DNA from: Idiomarina aminovorans
GTDB lineage: Bacteria; Pseudomonadota; Gammaproteobacteria; Enterobacterales; Alteromonadaceae
Direction: 5' to 3'
Length of the DNA: 64,000 nucleotides
Assembly: GCF_023155095.1 (NCBI RefSeq)
Contig: NZ_JAKNDA010000004.1
Span: 62,001 to 126,000, forward strand
In this document: one piece after another, positions 10,149 through 18,772 of the stretch
Numbering within the stretch: the first letter of the stretch is position 1
Layout: each line of letters opens with the position of its first letter
Position numbers and translations under genes: made by a program
The notes under the pieces: model-generated
What the model saw: only the letters and a program-made list of their open reading frames with translations
What the model was told of the DNA's origin: nothing
The model's database searches: none

Positions 10149-11204
10149 ATGTTCCTACTGATTGTTTTTGCTGTTATCGCTATAGGTGTATCTTTTGTTT
10201 GCTCGGTTTTAGAAGCGGCTATTTTGTCAGTAACACCCAGCTACATTGCGCAATTAAAAGAAAGCCGACCTAAAACTCACCAACAATTGCGAAAATTAAA
10301 AGATTCTATCGATAAGCCACTGGCTGCTATTTTAACGCTTAACACCATCGCTCATACGGCGGGTGCTGCCGGTGTTGGTGCCCAGGTTGGAATTGTTTTT
10401 GGTGACGGTTATCTGGGTATCGCCTCAGCCGTAATGACACTGCTTATTCTTATCCTTTCAGAAATTATTCCGAAAACTATTGGTGCCAAATTCTGGCGTC
10501 CCATTGCCCCTGTGTTACCGCTCATATTGAACTTTTTGATTTTATCGCTTAAACCCTTTGTCTGGCTGTCTGATCAAATCACAAAGCGTATCGGCAGTGA
10601 AGAAGCCGACATTGATGTCCGTTCTGAAATTAAAGCCATGGCCACCATCGGTCACGAAGAAAATGCCTTAGATGATGACGAGCGTCGGGTCATTTTAAAT
10701 ATTCTGGATTTACATGAAATTAGGGTTCGTCAGGTCATGACGCCGCGAACGGTCTGCGAATCGATACGACCTGATTTAAATATGAGCGAGGTTAGCGAAA
10801 GGATTCGGGAGCTGCCTTTTTCCCGTTACCCGGTTATTGACAACGATGAAGAGCCTCAAGGCATCGTTTTTCGCAGTGACGTGCTTGATGCTGACGAGGC
10901 CGACTTACTGAAAGACATTGTCCGGCCGGTTGAAATTGTCACTGAAACCGTCAGCGTTGAAGCCTTGATGAGCCATCTCATAAAAGAGCGACAACACATG
11001 GCCCTGGTTTACGATGAGCATGGCAGCTGGCTGGGACTTATTACTCTGGAGGATATTATTGAAACCATACTGGGTACGCCTATCATGGATGAAACCGATA
11101 GCATTGCCAGCTTACGTCGTTACGCTCGACAACGCTGGGACAAACGCCTCAAGCGCGACCCAAAACAAGCACAGGGACAACAAGGTAATGATAAGCCGGA
11201 ATAA
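10149..11204 (+). CDS. CNNM/CorC-like membrane protein (DUF21 plus CBS pair)
   Basis: The N-terminal ~145 residues form a DUF21 transmembrane domain with about four hydrophobic segments, including the signature SEIIPKTIGAKFWRPIAP. After it comes a cytoplasmic CBS domain pair (about residues 195-315; VRQVMTPRTVCESI opens the first and GLITLEDIIETILG ends the second). A basic tail rich in Lys, Arg and Gln follows. Related proteins are magnesium/cobalt transport or efflux factors. The C-terminal transporter-associated CorC domain of longer homologues (400+ residues) is absent, so this is the short form. It follows the VTT protein with its own AAAGG ribosome site. Confidence 0.85.
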   Translation: MFLLIVFAVIAIGVSFVCSVLEAAILSVTPSYIAQLKESRPKTHQQLRKLKDSIDKPLAAILTLNTIAHTAGAAGVGAQVGIVFGDGYLGIASAVMTLLILILSEIIPKTIGAKFWRPIAPVLPLILNFLILSLKPFVWLSDQITKRIGSEEADIDVRSEIKAMATIGHEENALDDDERRVILNILDLHEIRVRQVMTPRTVCESIRPDLNMSEVSERIRELPFSRYPVIDNDEEPQGIVFRSDVLDADEADLLKDIVRPVEIVTETVSVEALMSHLIKERQHMALVYDEHGSWLGLITLEDIIETILGTPIMDETDSIASLRRYARQRWDKRLKRDPKQAQGQQGNDKPE

Positions 11205-11341
11205 TTGATCAAAACGTTGTGGTTGTGACAACACTCTGAATTGCTTATTTGCGCTTGTTGCGGCCAAAACGGTATAATCCGCGCGATTTTAAATAAAGGC
11301 CTCGGATTTACGTTCCGAACCGCTGAAAAAGGTAACATAAT

Positions 11342-12265
11342 ATGTATATTTGTGCGGCATTGTATAAATTTGTTGAGCTCAATGACTATAAAGAGCTTCG
11401 TCAACCACTTTATCAAACGCTAATTACAAACGATGTAAAAGGCACTTTGCTGTTAGCCCGTGAGGGCATTAACGGGACCATTTGCGGTACTCGCGAAGGC
11501 ATTGATAATGTGTTGGATTACCTCCGCTCCGATGAACGTTTTGCGGACATTGAACACAAAGAATCCCCCAGCGACGAACAAGCGTTTTACCGTACCAAAG
11601 TAAAACTGAAAAAAGAAATTGTAACCTTAGGCGTAGACTGGGTTGACCCAAAAAGCTCGGTTGGCACTTACGTGGATCCGGAAAAATGGAACGACCTTAT
11701 TGCCGATCCTGAAGTTTTGGTCATTGATACTCGTAACGAGTACGAGTACGCCGTAGGTACCTTTGAAGGGGCGATTAACCCAAAAACCGATACCTTCCGT
11801 GAATTTCCGGAGTACGTAAAAGAACACCTGAACCCGCAGAAACATAAAAAAGTGGCGATGTTCTGTACGGGTGGTATTCGTTGTGAAAAATCAACAGCCT
11901 ACTTAAAAGAGCAGGGGTTTGACGAGGTTTATCACCTAAAAGGCGGAATTCTGAAATACCTGGAAATGATGCCGGAAGACAACAGCCGCTGGAATGGCGA
12001 ATGCTTTGTCTTTGATCAACGCGTAACAGTTAAACACGGTCTGGAGCCTGGTGAATACGATCAGTGCTACGCCTGTCGGATGCCAATAACCCAGGAAGAA
12101 ATGCGGTCAGAACACTACCAAAAAGGGGTAAGCTGCCCTCATTGCTACGACCAAACCTCTAGCGAACAAAAAGAGCGTTTTGCCGAACGCGAGCGCCAAA
12201 TTCAATTGGCTAAAGCCCGCGGTGAAAAGCATATCCGCGACGGTAAAGTTGAAAGCCTGAATTGA
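11342..12265 (+). CDS. trhO: tRNA uridine(34) 5-hydroxylase, rhodanese family
   Basis: TrhO (YceA) makes 5-hydroxyuridine at the wobble position of tRNAs, using oxygen and a rhodanese-domain cysteine. The 307-residue protein has the N-terminal ferredoxin-like domain ([10 protein letters not shown] start) and a rhodanese domain opening at [13 protein letters not shown]. The active-site loop [10 protein letters not shown] carries Cys175, with a second Cys at 181. The C-terminus is Cys-rich (CYACRMP and CPHCYD), a zinc-ribbon-like pattern typical of the family. An AAGG site precedes the ATG. The gene is monocistronic and ends at a hairpin. Confidence 0.92.
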   Translation: MYICAALYKFVELNDYKELRQPLYQTLITNDVKGTLLLAREGINGTICGTREGIDNVLDYLRSDERFADIEHKESPSDEQAFYRTKVKLKKEIVTLGVDWVDPKSSVGTYVDPEKWNDLIADPEVLVIDTRNEYEYAVGTFEGAINPKTDTFREFPEYVKEHLNPQKHKKVAMFCTGGIRCEKSTAYLKEQGFDEVYHLKGGILKYLEMMPEDNSRWNGECFVFDQRVTVKHGLEPGEYDQCYACRMPITQEEMRSEHYQKGVSCPHCYDQTSSEQKERFAERERQIQLAKARGEKHIRDGKVESLN

Positions 12266-12303
12266 TTTAACTCACAACTCCCCCTATTTTTTATGTAAGC
12301 ATT

Positions 12304-12339
12304 AACTGACAGCTATCGCCTTTGACTGTCAGTTTTATC
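12304..12339 (+). terminator. Likely terminator of trhO
   Basis: A 9-bp perfect stem (12304-12312 with 12326-12334) encloses a 13-base loop and is followed by TTTAT. It lies 38 bases after the trhO stop and before the dps promoter region. The T-run is short, so termination efficiency is uncertain. Confidence 0.55.
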
Positions 12340-12362
12340 GGTTTTCATCGCTTTCTTTAACT

Positions 12363-12381
12363 CTATGATTCAACTATGATT
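12363..12381 (+). promoter_or_regulatory. Tandem TATGAT elements upstream of dps
   Basis: The octamer CTATGATT occurs twice, at 12363-12370 and 12374-12381, with an 11-base period (about one helical turn). Each contains TATGAT, a 5/6 match to the -10 consensus. I see no convincing -35 at the right distance. They could be alternative -10 boxes, for example for a stationary-phase sigma factor as is common for dps, or a repeated activator site. Confidence 0.35.
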
Positions 12382-12410
12382 GGGGGATATCAATGACAGA
12401 GGAGATTTCT

Positions 12411-12887
12411 ATGAAACAGTTAAGCGTAATTGGTTTAGACCAGAAAAAAGCAGAGCAACTTGGCGATAAACTCAATGAGTTACTTTCAAATTATCAAATG
12501 TTCTACATGAATGTTCGCGGCTTTCACTGGAATATTAAAGGTGAACATTTTTTTGAATTACACGCTAAATTTGAAGAAACTTACGATGACCTGTTACTGA
12601 AAATTGATGAAATTGCAGAGCGTATTCTGACCTTAGGTCAGCGCCCACAGCACGCTTACTCAACTTACATTAAGAACAGCGAAATTGAAGAAGTAAAAGA
12701 TGTGCACGAAGGACGTGCCTGCGTTGCAAATATTCTGGACAGCTACCAGACAACCATTCGTTTACAGCGTCAGATTCTTGAGCTGTCTGACGAAGCTGGC
12801 GATGAAGGTACTAACGCGTTAATGAGTGATTATATCAAAGAGCAGGAAAAAACCGCCTGGATGCTGACTTCTTACATGGGTGATTAA
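12411..12887 (+). CDS. dps: Dps family DNA-binding ferritin-like protein
   Basis: Dps forms dodecameric cages that oxidise iron with hydrogen peroxide and protect DNA in stationary phase and oxidative stress. The 158-residue sequence carries the inter-subunit ferroxidase signature: RGFHWNIKGEHFFELH followed by FEETYDDLLLKIDEIAERI, supplying the His, Asp and Glu ligands. I chose the ATG at 12411 because GAGGAG lies 8 bases upstream and homologues start with a short Lys-containing tail. An ATG at 12393 behind GGGGG is also possible and would add six residues. The gene is monocistronic with its own terminator. Confidence 0.92.
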   Translation: MKQLSVIGLDQKKAEQLGDKLNELLSNYQMFYMNVRGFHWNIKGEHFFELHAKFEETYDDLLLKIDEIAERILTLGQRPQHAYSTYIKNSEIEEVKDVHEGRACVANILDSYQTTIRLQRQILELSDEAGDEGTNALMSDYIKEQEKTAWMLTSYMGD

Positions 12888-12921
12888 TTTTCACGGCTTA
12901 ATTTTCCCTTTAAGTAACGAC

Positions 12922-12953
12922 AAAAGCGCCCCAAGTTATTGGGGCGCTTTTTT
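12922..12953. terminator. Strong terminator after dps, probably bidirectional
   Basis: The stem AGCGCCCC/GGGGCGCT (12925-12932 with 12941-12948) has an 8-base loop. It is flanked by AAAA on the left and a T6 run on the right, the classic layout of a bidirectional intrinsic terminator. It separates dps from the convergent TonB-dependent receptor gene. Confidence 0.88.
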
Positions 12954-12966
12954 ATGCCAATGATGG

Positions 12967-15423
12967 TTAGAACGTGTAGTTCAACCGGGCGTAGTAATAA
13001 CCACCGTTAATGCCGAACGGGAAGGTTTCCCAACCGTATTCAAAGCCAGCGTCAGAAAATGGTGAACCGGCACTGCCCCATTTATCGGGGTATGTATCAA
13101 ACAGATTATTTGCACCAATGCGCACATTCAGGCTATCGGTAAAGTCATAACCAACCGAGAGATCCGTTAGCCACTTAGCGCCCCATTCATGACGAACGCC
13201 TGTAAAAGCTTGTCCTTCAACCGCACCAAAATAATTAAAGGCTACGTTGGCGCTCCAGGCATCGCGCGTCCAGTCACCACTTAAGGTAGCTTTTTCGCTG
13301 GGTTGACCTTCTTCAAGACGAAGAACCTGAGTATCGTTAAAGATTTTCTCTCCCGGAATTAATGACGACACAGAATTAACCTGATCTACCTCTGTATTCA
13401 TAAAGCTCATAGCAGCGGTTAAGTTCAGGCTGCCATCCAGAAGTTCTGTCGGGTAAGACGCAATAATATCCAGACCCGTAGTTTTAGTATTTACCGAGTT
13501 AGTAAAGAACTGCGCAGCTCCCAGATTATTATCTTCCAGGATTTGCCCAAATTCTGCGCCTACATCGGCAGTCAGTGATTCCGACAAAACAATCCGATCA
13601 TCAATATTAATTTGATAGAAGTCCATAGTCAGATCAAAGCCACTGTCAAAGCGCTTAATTAGACCTAAACTCAGACTTTCAGATGTTTCTTCTTCCAGTT
13701 CGTTAATACCAAATTGGCGTGCTACTTCATCGTTATTAGCAATGGTTCCAGTTTCCACCAAGGTGCCGTTAACGATGTTAGTCGAGACCTGACTGTAGTA
13801 GATTTGTTGCACCCCTGGTGCGCGGAAACCTGTCGACACCGTACCACGCAGAGAAAAGTCGCTGTTAACATCATAACGCGCCGATAACTTACCAGAGATA
13901 TTATCGCCTGCAATATCGTAGTCTTCATAACGTATCGCCCCGGCTAACAAGAAGTCAGGAGTAACGTAATATTCGGCATCCGCATAAACACCATAGCTGT
14001 CACGGTCAGCATCTACAGCCTGGCTTGGACTAAAGCCAGGAAAACCTTGTATGCCGGCTTCAGCGCCCGCTCCCGATGGGGTTAAAATTTCAACGCTGGG
14101 ATCATTTGCCCGACCATAAGCCCAGGACACCGGGTCGCCCGGGTTAATTTCATAGCCATCCCGACGCATTTCTAAACCCACCGCTAAATAAAGCAGTTCG
14201 TTAGCAACATCAACCGTCCCGTTAAAGTCTAAGTTGAATGTGGTTTGTTCAAAAACCAACTCACCAGCAAAGGCTGACGTCGGTGTTTCACCGAAAATTC
14301 CGCCCTCTTGGCGTGGTTCGTAATACCAGCTTACGTTAGCTGAATTCGAGGAATTAAAACCAAACTCATTCTTCCCGTACACGACACTGGCATCCCACAA
14401 CCAGGCATTGGGCAAGTCACCGCGAATACCGACAGCAAGAGATTGATCATCCGCTTCAGTTTCTAATGTGGGTAAAAAACCATCGGGGTAAATCGCTTCG
14501 ATGGTTCTTGGATGGCCGCGACCGCGGAAAAAGCCAGACGACTCGCCATCACGGCTGGAAACACCACCAAAAGCATAAAGTTCGGTGGTTGAGCCTAGGT
14601 TATAGCCCGAATTAAACCAGGCATATAAGTTTTCTGAATCAGCATCACCAATATGCAGTCTAACGACAGGCTCTCCGTCGGATGACAACCAGTCACCGAT
14701 TAACGACGCTTCGGCCGGCGACGCCCGGTTTGTCTTACCACGGTCACGATATTCCAGCGTGCCGTTAAAGTACCCGTTTTTCGATGTTACACCGTAGTTA
14801 AGACCCAGGGTATTGACTTCTCCGTCCCCTTCGTAGGTTTGGCCTATTTCAGCTGAAACACTGCCACCGTCGGAGCTTTTCAGGGTGATATTGATAACTC
14901 CGGCTATAGCGTCAGAACCATATTGAGCAGCAGCTCCGTCACGCAAAATTTCAACACGCGCCACAGCTGTAATAGGAATAGCATTGATGTCGTAACCAGC
15001 AGAACCTTTACCAATAGTTTCCTGAACATTTACCAACGCCTGCTGATGCCGCCGCTTGCCATTAACCAACACCAAAACCTGATCGGGGTTGAGTCCGCGC
15101 AGTGTCGCTGGACGAATAATGTCCGAACCATCAGAAATGGTCGTGCTGGAAAAGTTAAAAGAAGGCGCACTCATTTGCAAAGCTTTACCTAATTCTGTCG
15201 CCCCTGTTTTAACCAGCTGTTCCGAAGAAATAATGTCAATAGGCGATGCCGACTCCGTTGCGGTGCGACCGTTTACTCGTGAGCCTAGTGTTACGATACG
15301 CTCCATCGACTCATCGGATTCGGCATTAACGTCCGCTTGTTGAGCTAAGACGGTGTTCGGCATGGCTAACGCTGCAGACAGTGAAAGCGCTAAATACCCC
15401 AGCTTGAATGATGCTTTGCTCAT
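12967..15423 (-). CDS. TonB-dependent outer membrane receptor
   Basis: The 818-residue protein has a signal peptide (cut near VLAQQA) and a TonB-box-like stretch near residue 42 (MERIVTLGSR). Next is a plug domain with the typical LRGLNPDQVLVLVNGKR and VEILRDGAAAQYGSDAIAGVINI motifs, then a 22-strand-type barrel ending in Phe (YYARLNYTF). Such receptors import large scarce ligands using TonB energy. The substrate is not shown: there is no Fur-like site, riboswitch or partner gene beside it. The plug subtype with an RRHQQALVNV loop is frequent in Alteromonadales and sphingomonads and is often not iron-specific. An AAGG ribosome site precedes the ATG. It appears monocistronic. Confidence 0.88.
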   Translation of the reverse strand: MSKASFKLGYLALSLSAALAMPNTVLAQQADVNAESDESMERIVTLGSRVNGRTATESASPIDIISSEQLVKTGATELGKALQMSAPSFNFSSTTISDGSDIIRPATLRGLNPDQVLVLVNGKRRHQQALVNVQETIGKGSAGYDINAIPITAVARVEILRDGAAAQYGSDAIAGVINITLKSSDGGSVSAEIGQTYEGDGEVNTLGLNYGVTSKNGYFNGTLEYRDRGKTNRASPAEASLIGDWLSSDGEPVVRLHIGDADSENLYAWFNSGYNLGSTTELYAFGGVSSRDGESSGFFRGRGHPRTIEAIYPDGFLPTLETEADDQSLAVGIRGDLPNAWLWDASVVYGKNEFGFNSSNSANVSWYYEPRQEGGIFGETPTSAFAGELVFEQTTFNLDFNGTVDVANELLYLAVGLEMRRDGYEINPGDPVSWAYGRANDPSVEILTPSGAGAEAGIQGFPGFSPSQAVDADRDSYGVYADAEYYVTPDFLLAGAIRYEDYDIAGDNISGKLSARYDVNSDFSLRGTVSTGFRAPGVQQIYYSQVSTNIVNGTLVETGTIANNDEVARQFGINELEEETSESLSLGLIKRFDSGFDLTMDFYQINIDDRIVLSESLTADVGAEFGQILEDNNLGAAQFFTNSVNTKTTGLDIIASYPTELLDGSLNLTAAMSFMNTEVDQVNSVSSLIPGEKIFNDTQVLRLEEGQPSEKATLSGDWTRDAWSANVAFNYFGAVEGQAFTGVRHEWGAKWLTDLSVGYDFTDSLNVRIGANNLFDTYPDKWGSAGSPFSDAGFEYGWETFPFGINGGYYYARLNYTF

Positions 15424-15540
15424 AATTTTGCCTTACTTTTGTTATTGTCATCTTAAATTTGACCCGCCTCTTAACAATTGACGATATTTTTTGGTTTGGA
15501 AATATACCAGATGACATAGTTCAAAAATAAGTAAGGAAGC

Positions 15541-15568
15541 TTGAAGTTCTTTCCCGCTGCTTTATATT
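15541..15568 (+). promoter_or_regulatory. Sigma70-like promoter of the DUF3185 gene
   Basis: TTGAAG (15541-15546) and TATATT (15563-15568) are separated by 16 bases and lie about 35 bases before the ATG, which has an AAAGG ribosome site. The match is 4/6 and 5/6 to the consensus hexamers. Confidence 0.5.
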
Positions 15569-15601
15569 AATAAATTATTATCACAATAAAAGGAAAACGT
15601 T

Positions 15602-15799
15602 ATGACTCGTATCGTAGGTGTTGTTCTGTTGGTTGTTGGTGTTATTTTGCTGTATTTTTCTTATGAAGCTTCGCAGTCACTGGCCTCTGAAGTGTCACAA
15701 ATGGCGACAAATGAGCCAACCAACAACACCATTTGGTATTTAATTGGTGGTGTGGCGGCGGTCATTATTGGTCTTTACGCCGTTATTCGGGGAAAATAG
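15602..15799 (+). CDS. Small membrane protein, DUF3185 family
   Basis: This 65-residue protein has two hydrophobic segments (about residues 3-22 and 46-62). They flank a short polar loop rich in Ser, Glu, Thr and Asn. The sequence VGVVLLVVGVILLYFSYEAS is typical of the DUF3185 family, small inner membrane proteins of unknown function. It has its own promoter and a good ribosome site and is convergent with the MFS gene at the end of the thiamine operon, with only 15 bases between the stops. No terminator is obvious in that gap. Confidence 0.75.
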   Translation: MTRIVGVVLLVVGVILLYFSYEASQSLASEVSQMATNEPTNNTIWYLIGGVAAVIIGLYAVIRGK

Positions 15800-15814
15800 A
15801 AATAGACACCGCGG

Positions 15815-17140
15815 TTAGCCAGATATGTCGCCTGATACGTCTGGCAATCGTAATGCCGTTATAGTGGCTAGTACGCCAACAGCCGCTAATACCCATAAAA
15901 CAGCGGCAACACCATAGACAGCATCCACCCAGCCGAGCAGTAACCCTGCTAACAAGACAACACCCATCACAGTATTCGATACCGCCGTCAGTTGTGCCCG
16001 GTTGTCGTGCGTTGCCATATCTACCAGATAGGTTTTTCTGCCAACCCGAGCCCCGTGATGAGCAACAGCGGAACTAAACAAGATCAGCGCCGCAACCCAC
16101 TGCACTCCCAGGGCATCTGGTAGCCAGTAATAAAGCGCCAAGGCAACGCCCATCACTATCGTCGACATCACCGAGGCGGCCGCCATAACACGATGGCTGG
16201 CTGAATCCGACCAACGCCCCCAAAAGCGCCCGGCGAGAAGACCGGCCAGTCCGCTGGCCAGCATTAAGCTACCTAAACTGGTTAACTGCGACTCCCCCTC
16301 TCGCTGAATTAAAACGACGATATAAGGAATAGCGAAGGCGGCAGCCACCAGTAGCGCCCGTGAAACAACAAAATGGCCAAATTGTCGGTTGCGCCACAAT
16401 AATGACATTGACTTTAATGCTTCGGTTAACGCATTGCCGCCGCCTTCGGTTGCGCCAGCAACCTCAGGGATACCCGCATAGAGCAAAGCTGCCGCGAACC
16501 AGAGCACTACACCCATTCCTAAGAGTCCAACAAACAGCCCTCTCTGGCCGCCCATATCAGGGGCAAAAATGATCACTAAAGCGGTTAGCAGTGTCAGCAA
16601 CCCAGCAGCTGAAGCGGCCACGCCCGACAACCGCCCCCGACGGGTTTTAGACACCGTTTTTCCAGTCACATCCTTGTTAGCAACGGAACAGATACCCCGC
16701 GACAAACTGAATACTGCCAACAAAATTATCACCGACCAGCCCAGCATGGAGCCATCAAAGGTCGCAACAGAAAAAAGCACAGCGAGCAGTGACAGAGCCT
16801 GACCTATACTGCCTGCAACCCAGAACCATTTGCGCACTGGCTGCTGCCGGAGTTGTTGAGCAACGAACAATTGGGGTAATAAAGCCAGTGACTCCCGTAG
16901 CGGTACCAGCGCGCTGATAAACATTGCAGGCGCCCCCAGTGAGCTCAGCATCCAGGGCAAGACCAGGCGGGCACTGACAAGGCTGTCACCCAGTTTAGTC
17001 AGCATTAGCGATAACAACATCAGAACAAAGGATCGCGGTTGTTCGTTGCATGCAGATTCAGGAATGTCTTTGCACACACGCGCGTCTTCGTCTTCAGCTA
17101 AATAGCCGTAAACGCGGTTCATCAATTTTTTATCAGTCAT
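15815..17140 (-). CDS. MFS permease, last gene of the TPP-riboswitch operon
   Basis: The 441-residue protein has about 11-12 hydrophobic segments and an MFS pattern. A cytoplasmic N-terminal extension of about 35 residues contains three Cys-bearing polar segments. The conserved RxxxGRxxG-like loop is represented by SKTRRGRLSGVAAS between the two halves of the first bundle. The ATG is 10 bases after the stop of the ThiK-like kinase gene, with nothing resembling a terminator or promoter between them. It is therefore very probably transcribed from the TPP-riboswitch promoter. I infer, but cannot show, a role in moving thiamine, a thiamine precursor or a breakdown product across the inner membrane. 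Confidence 0.72.
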   Translation of the reverse strand: MTDKKLMNRVYGYLAEDEDARVCKDIPESACNEQPRSFVLMLLSLMLTKLGDSLVSARLVLPWMLSSLGAPAMFISALVPLRESLALLPQLFVAQQLRQQPVRKWFWVAGSIGQALSLLAVLFSVATFDGSMLGWSVIILLAVFSLSRGICSVANKDVTGKTVSKTRRGRLSGVAASAAGLLTLLTALVIIFAPDMGGQRGLFVGLLGMGVVLWFAAALLYAGIPEVAGATEGGGNALTEALKSMSLLWRNRQFGHFVVSRALLVAAAFAIPYIVVLIQREGESQLTSLGSLMLASGLAGLLAGRFWGRWSDSASHRVMAAASVMSTIVMGVALALYYWLPDALGVQWVAALILFSSAVAHHGARVGRKTYLVDMATHDNRAQLTAVSNTVMGVVLLAGLLLGWVDAVYGVAAVLWVLAAVGVLATITALRLPDVSGDISG

Positions 17141-17150
17141 AGCAATGAAT

Positions 17151-17900
17151 TCACTTTAACGAGGCGTGTCGGAACAAATGCTGCCATACTTCATTCAGCC
17201 ATTCTACAAACTCACACCATTGCGCCAAATGGGCCTGGTCAATCTGATAGTGAGTCAGCTGTTCGTAGTCCGCTATTAAACGTTCGGCCATTTCATGACT
17301 GAGCTGATTAATTTTTATGGTGCTGGCAATATCGAACAGTGGATGCCCAATACCGGCATACTCCCAGTCAATTACTCGTATCGGGTCGGTCATTAGAATA
17401 TGGTTCATAGACAAATCGTTATGACACAGCACAGGATAACTAAGCCAGTCCTCTAAAAGAGGCTTCATGGGTAACAACTGTTCGCGCAACGTTGTTGCCA
17501 GTGATGAGTCCACCAACTGCAACTGCTGTAAATAATGCTCTACCCGTTCAGCCATAGACCAAGCAGGAATATCAATAGGCGTACTATGAATTTTCGATAA
17601 CATTTCAGCCAAAACGGTGGCTTTAATTGAAGGGGATAAGGTGACTTGCTGCAAAGACGGCGCTGCATAATAGGGCTGCAAAAGCCAACCCTGTTCTAAA
17701 TGATAGTCGATAATTTCCGGCGCAAGAGCTTTCTTTGCCAGTTGCTTTTGCACAGTCACTTCAAGCTCTCTGTCAACCGCAAAGAGTCGCTGGTGCTGCC
17801 AGCGTTTTAAGACATAGTCTTGGGTGTCCGTTATTAACCGTAAGGTTTGGTTAGACTGGCCAGAAGTTAAAACCTGTACTTTGCGTGGTTGACCAATCAC
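17151..17900 (-). CDS. Thiamine-kinase-like phosphotransferase
   Basis: The 249-residue protein belongs to the choline/aminoglycoside kinase fold. The catalytic loop LCHNDLSMNHIL (Brenner-type HxDxxxxN) and the metal-binding VIDWEYAGIGHPLFDIAS are intact, and the N-terminal lobe shows a Lys in YVLKRW. Its position between a thiamine permease and an MFS gene under a TPP riboswitch points to phosphorylation of imported thiamine to thiamine monophosphate, as E. coli ThiK does. It begins with GTG overlapping the TGA of the permease gene (GTGA), indicating translational coupling. Choline kinase is the main alternative from sequence alone. Confidence 0.8.
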   Translation of the reverse strand: MIGQPRKVQVLTSGQSNQTLRLITDTQDYVLKRWQHQRLFAVDRELEVTVQKQLAKKALAPEIIDYHLEQGWLLQPYYAAPSLQQVTLSPSIKATVLAEMLSKIHSTPIDIPAWSMAERVEHYLQQLQLVDSSLATTLREQLLPMKPLLEDWLSYPVLCHNDLSMNHILMTDPIRVIDWEYAGIGHPLFDIASTIKINQLSHEMAERLIADYEQLTHYQIDQAHLAQWCEFVEWLNEVWQHLFRHASLK

Positions 17901-18511
17901 CCGGCTTCACTCACTGATTTCAACTGAGTGTCATAACGCCAGCGCCACATCGCATAAATGACCAGAATCAGATAAATCACAAATAACAATGCCGTCGCAA
18001 CAAAGCCTTTGCTGGCATACAGGTAAACATAAACGCTGTCTATGACTAACCAGTACCACCAGGTTTCGTAGGCTTTTTTGGTAACCAGCCAAGTGGCCAG
18101 CAAACTGAATACTGTCGTGTAAGTATCCAGCCACACGGCATTCGCATCTGTATAAATCGACAACAGATACGCAATAACTGCAGCCAGAGGAACCAGCCAC
18201 GCCCATTGCATAAGGTGCCACCGCAGCGAATACTTTGCACCGTCGGGACTCTCTCTAACAGCGCTTTGCTGACGCTGCCACTGCCACCAACCGTATCCTG
18301 CCAGAGCGATGTATATGGCCTGTAACACAGATTCCATATACAGCCTGCCCTGCCAAAATAGCACAGCATAAATAGTACAGCTGATCGCCGCAGCGGCCCA
18401 GCACCATTGTCGCTGATGCGCGGCCAGTATCAGGTAGCCGAGAGCCAGAATTAAAGCAGTCAGCTCCCAGGGGGAACTGACCATCAGCTGTTCAAGCCAG
18501 GACTCAAGCAT
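17897..18511 (-). CDS. pnuT: PnuC-family permease, probably thiamine-specific (PnuT)
   Basis: The 204-residue membrane protein has about seven hydrophobic segments and the PnuC family pattern of Trp/Tyr-rich helices, including GYGWWQWQRQ, WLVTKKAYETWWYWLVID and VYVYLYASKG. PnuC-type carriers move nicotinamide riboside, riboflavin or thiamine by facilitated diffusion, with trapping by a downstream kinase. Here a TPP riboswitch, a thiamine-binding protein upstream and a ThiK-like kinase downstream favour thiamine. The ATG at 18511 overlaps the end of the thiamine-binding gene; a GTG one codon earlier at 18514 is equally possible. The 3' end overlaps the kinase start. Confidence 0.88.
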   Translation of the reverse strand: MLESWLEQLMVSSPWELTALILALGYLILAAHQRQWCWAAAAISCTIYAVLFWQGRLYMESVLQAIYIALAGYGWWQWQRQQSAVRESPDGAKYSLRWHLMQWAWLVPLAAVIAYLLSIYTDANAVWLDTYTTVFSLLATWLVTKKAYETWWYWLVIDSVYVYLYASKGFVATALLFVIYLILVIYAMWRWRYDTQLKSVSEAG

Positions 18512-18761
18512 CACCGGGCCTTAAGTCTTTGTTAATAAATTTACAGACCAAAACATTAGCCGGCACATTTTGATAAAGCCGTTCCATTTCTTCGCCTAAA
18601 ATGCGCATAACCTCCTGCATTTCACCAAACACTTGCGTACTCATAGTGTTGGTTATAACCGTTAATTCTGAATGCTGATTTAAGCGCTCAATAAAATCTT
18701 GAATCGTCTCTAAATAGTTATCCGCTAGTGGGTACAGCGACATTTCGACAGAGATTTGCAT
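18504..18761 (-). CDS. Thiamine-binding protein (MTH1187/YkoF-like)
   Basis: This 85-residue protein opens with ISVEMSLYPLADNY and ends with a beta strand (NVLVCKFINKDLR). It matches the small ferredoxin-like Thiamine_BP (DUF77) family related to YkoF, which binds thiamine or hydroxymethylpyrimidine. There is no signal peptide, so the protein is cytoplasmic and may buffer or hand over thiamine after import. A strong GGAGG ribosome site lies in the 11-base gap after the TonB-receptor stop codon. Its gene overlaps the start of pnuT, which fits a single tightly coupled transcript. Confidence 0.85.
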   Translation of the reverse strand: MQISVEMSLYPLADNYLETIQDFIERLNQHSELTVITNTMSTQVFGEMQEVMRILGEEMERLYQNVPANVLVCKFINKDLRPGDA

Positions 18762-18772
18762 ATATCCCCTCC

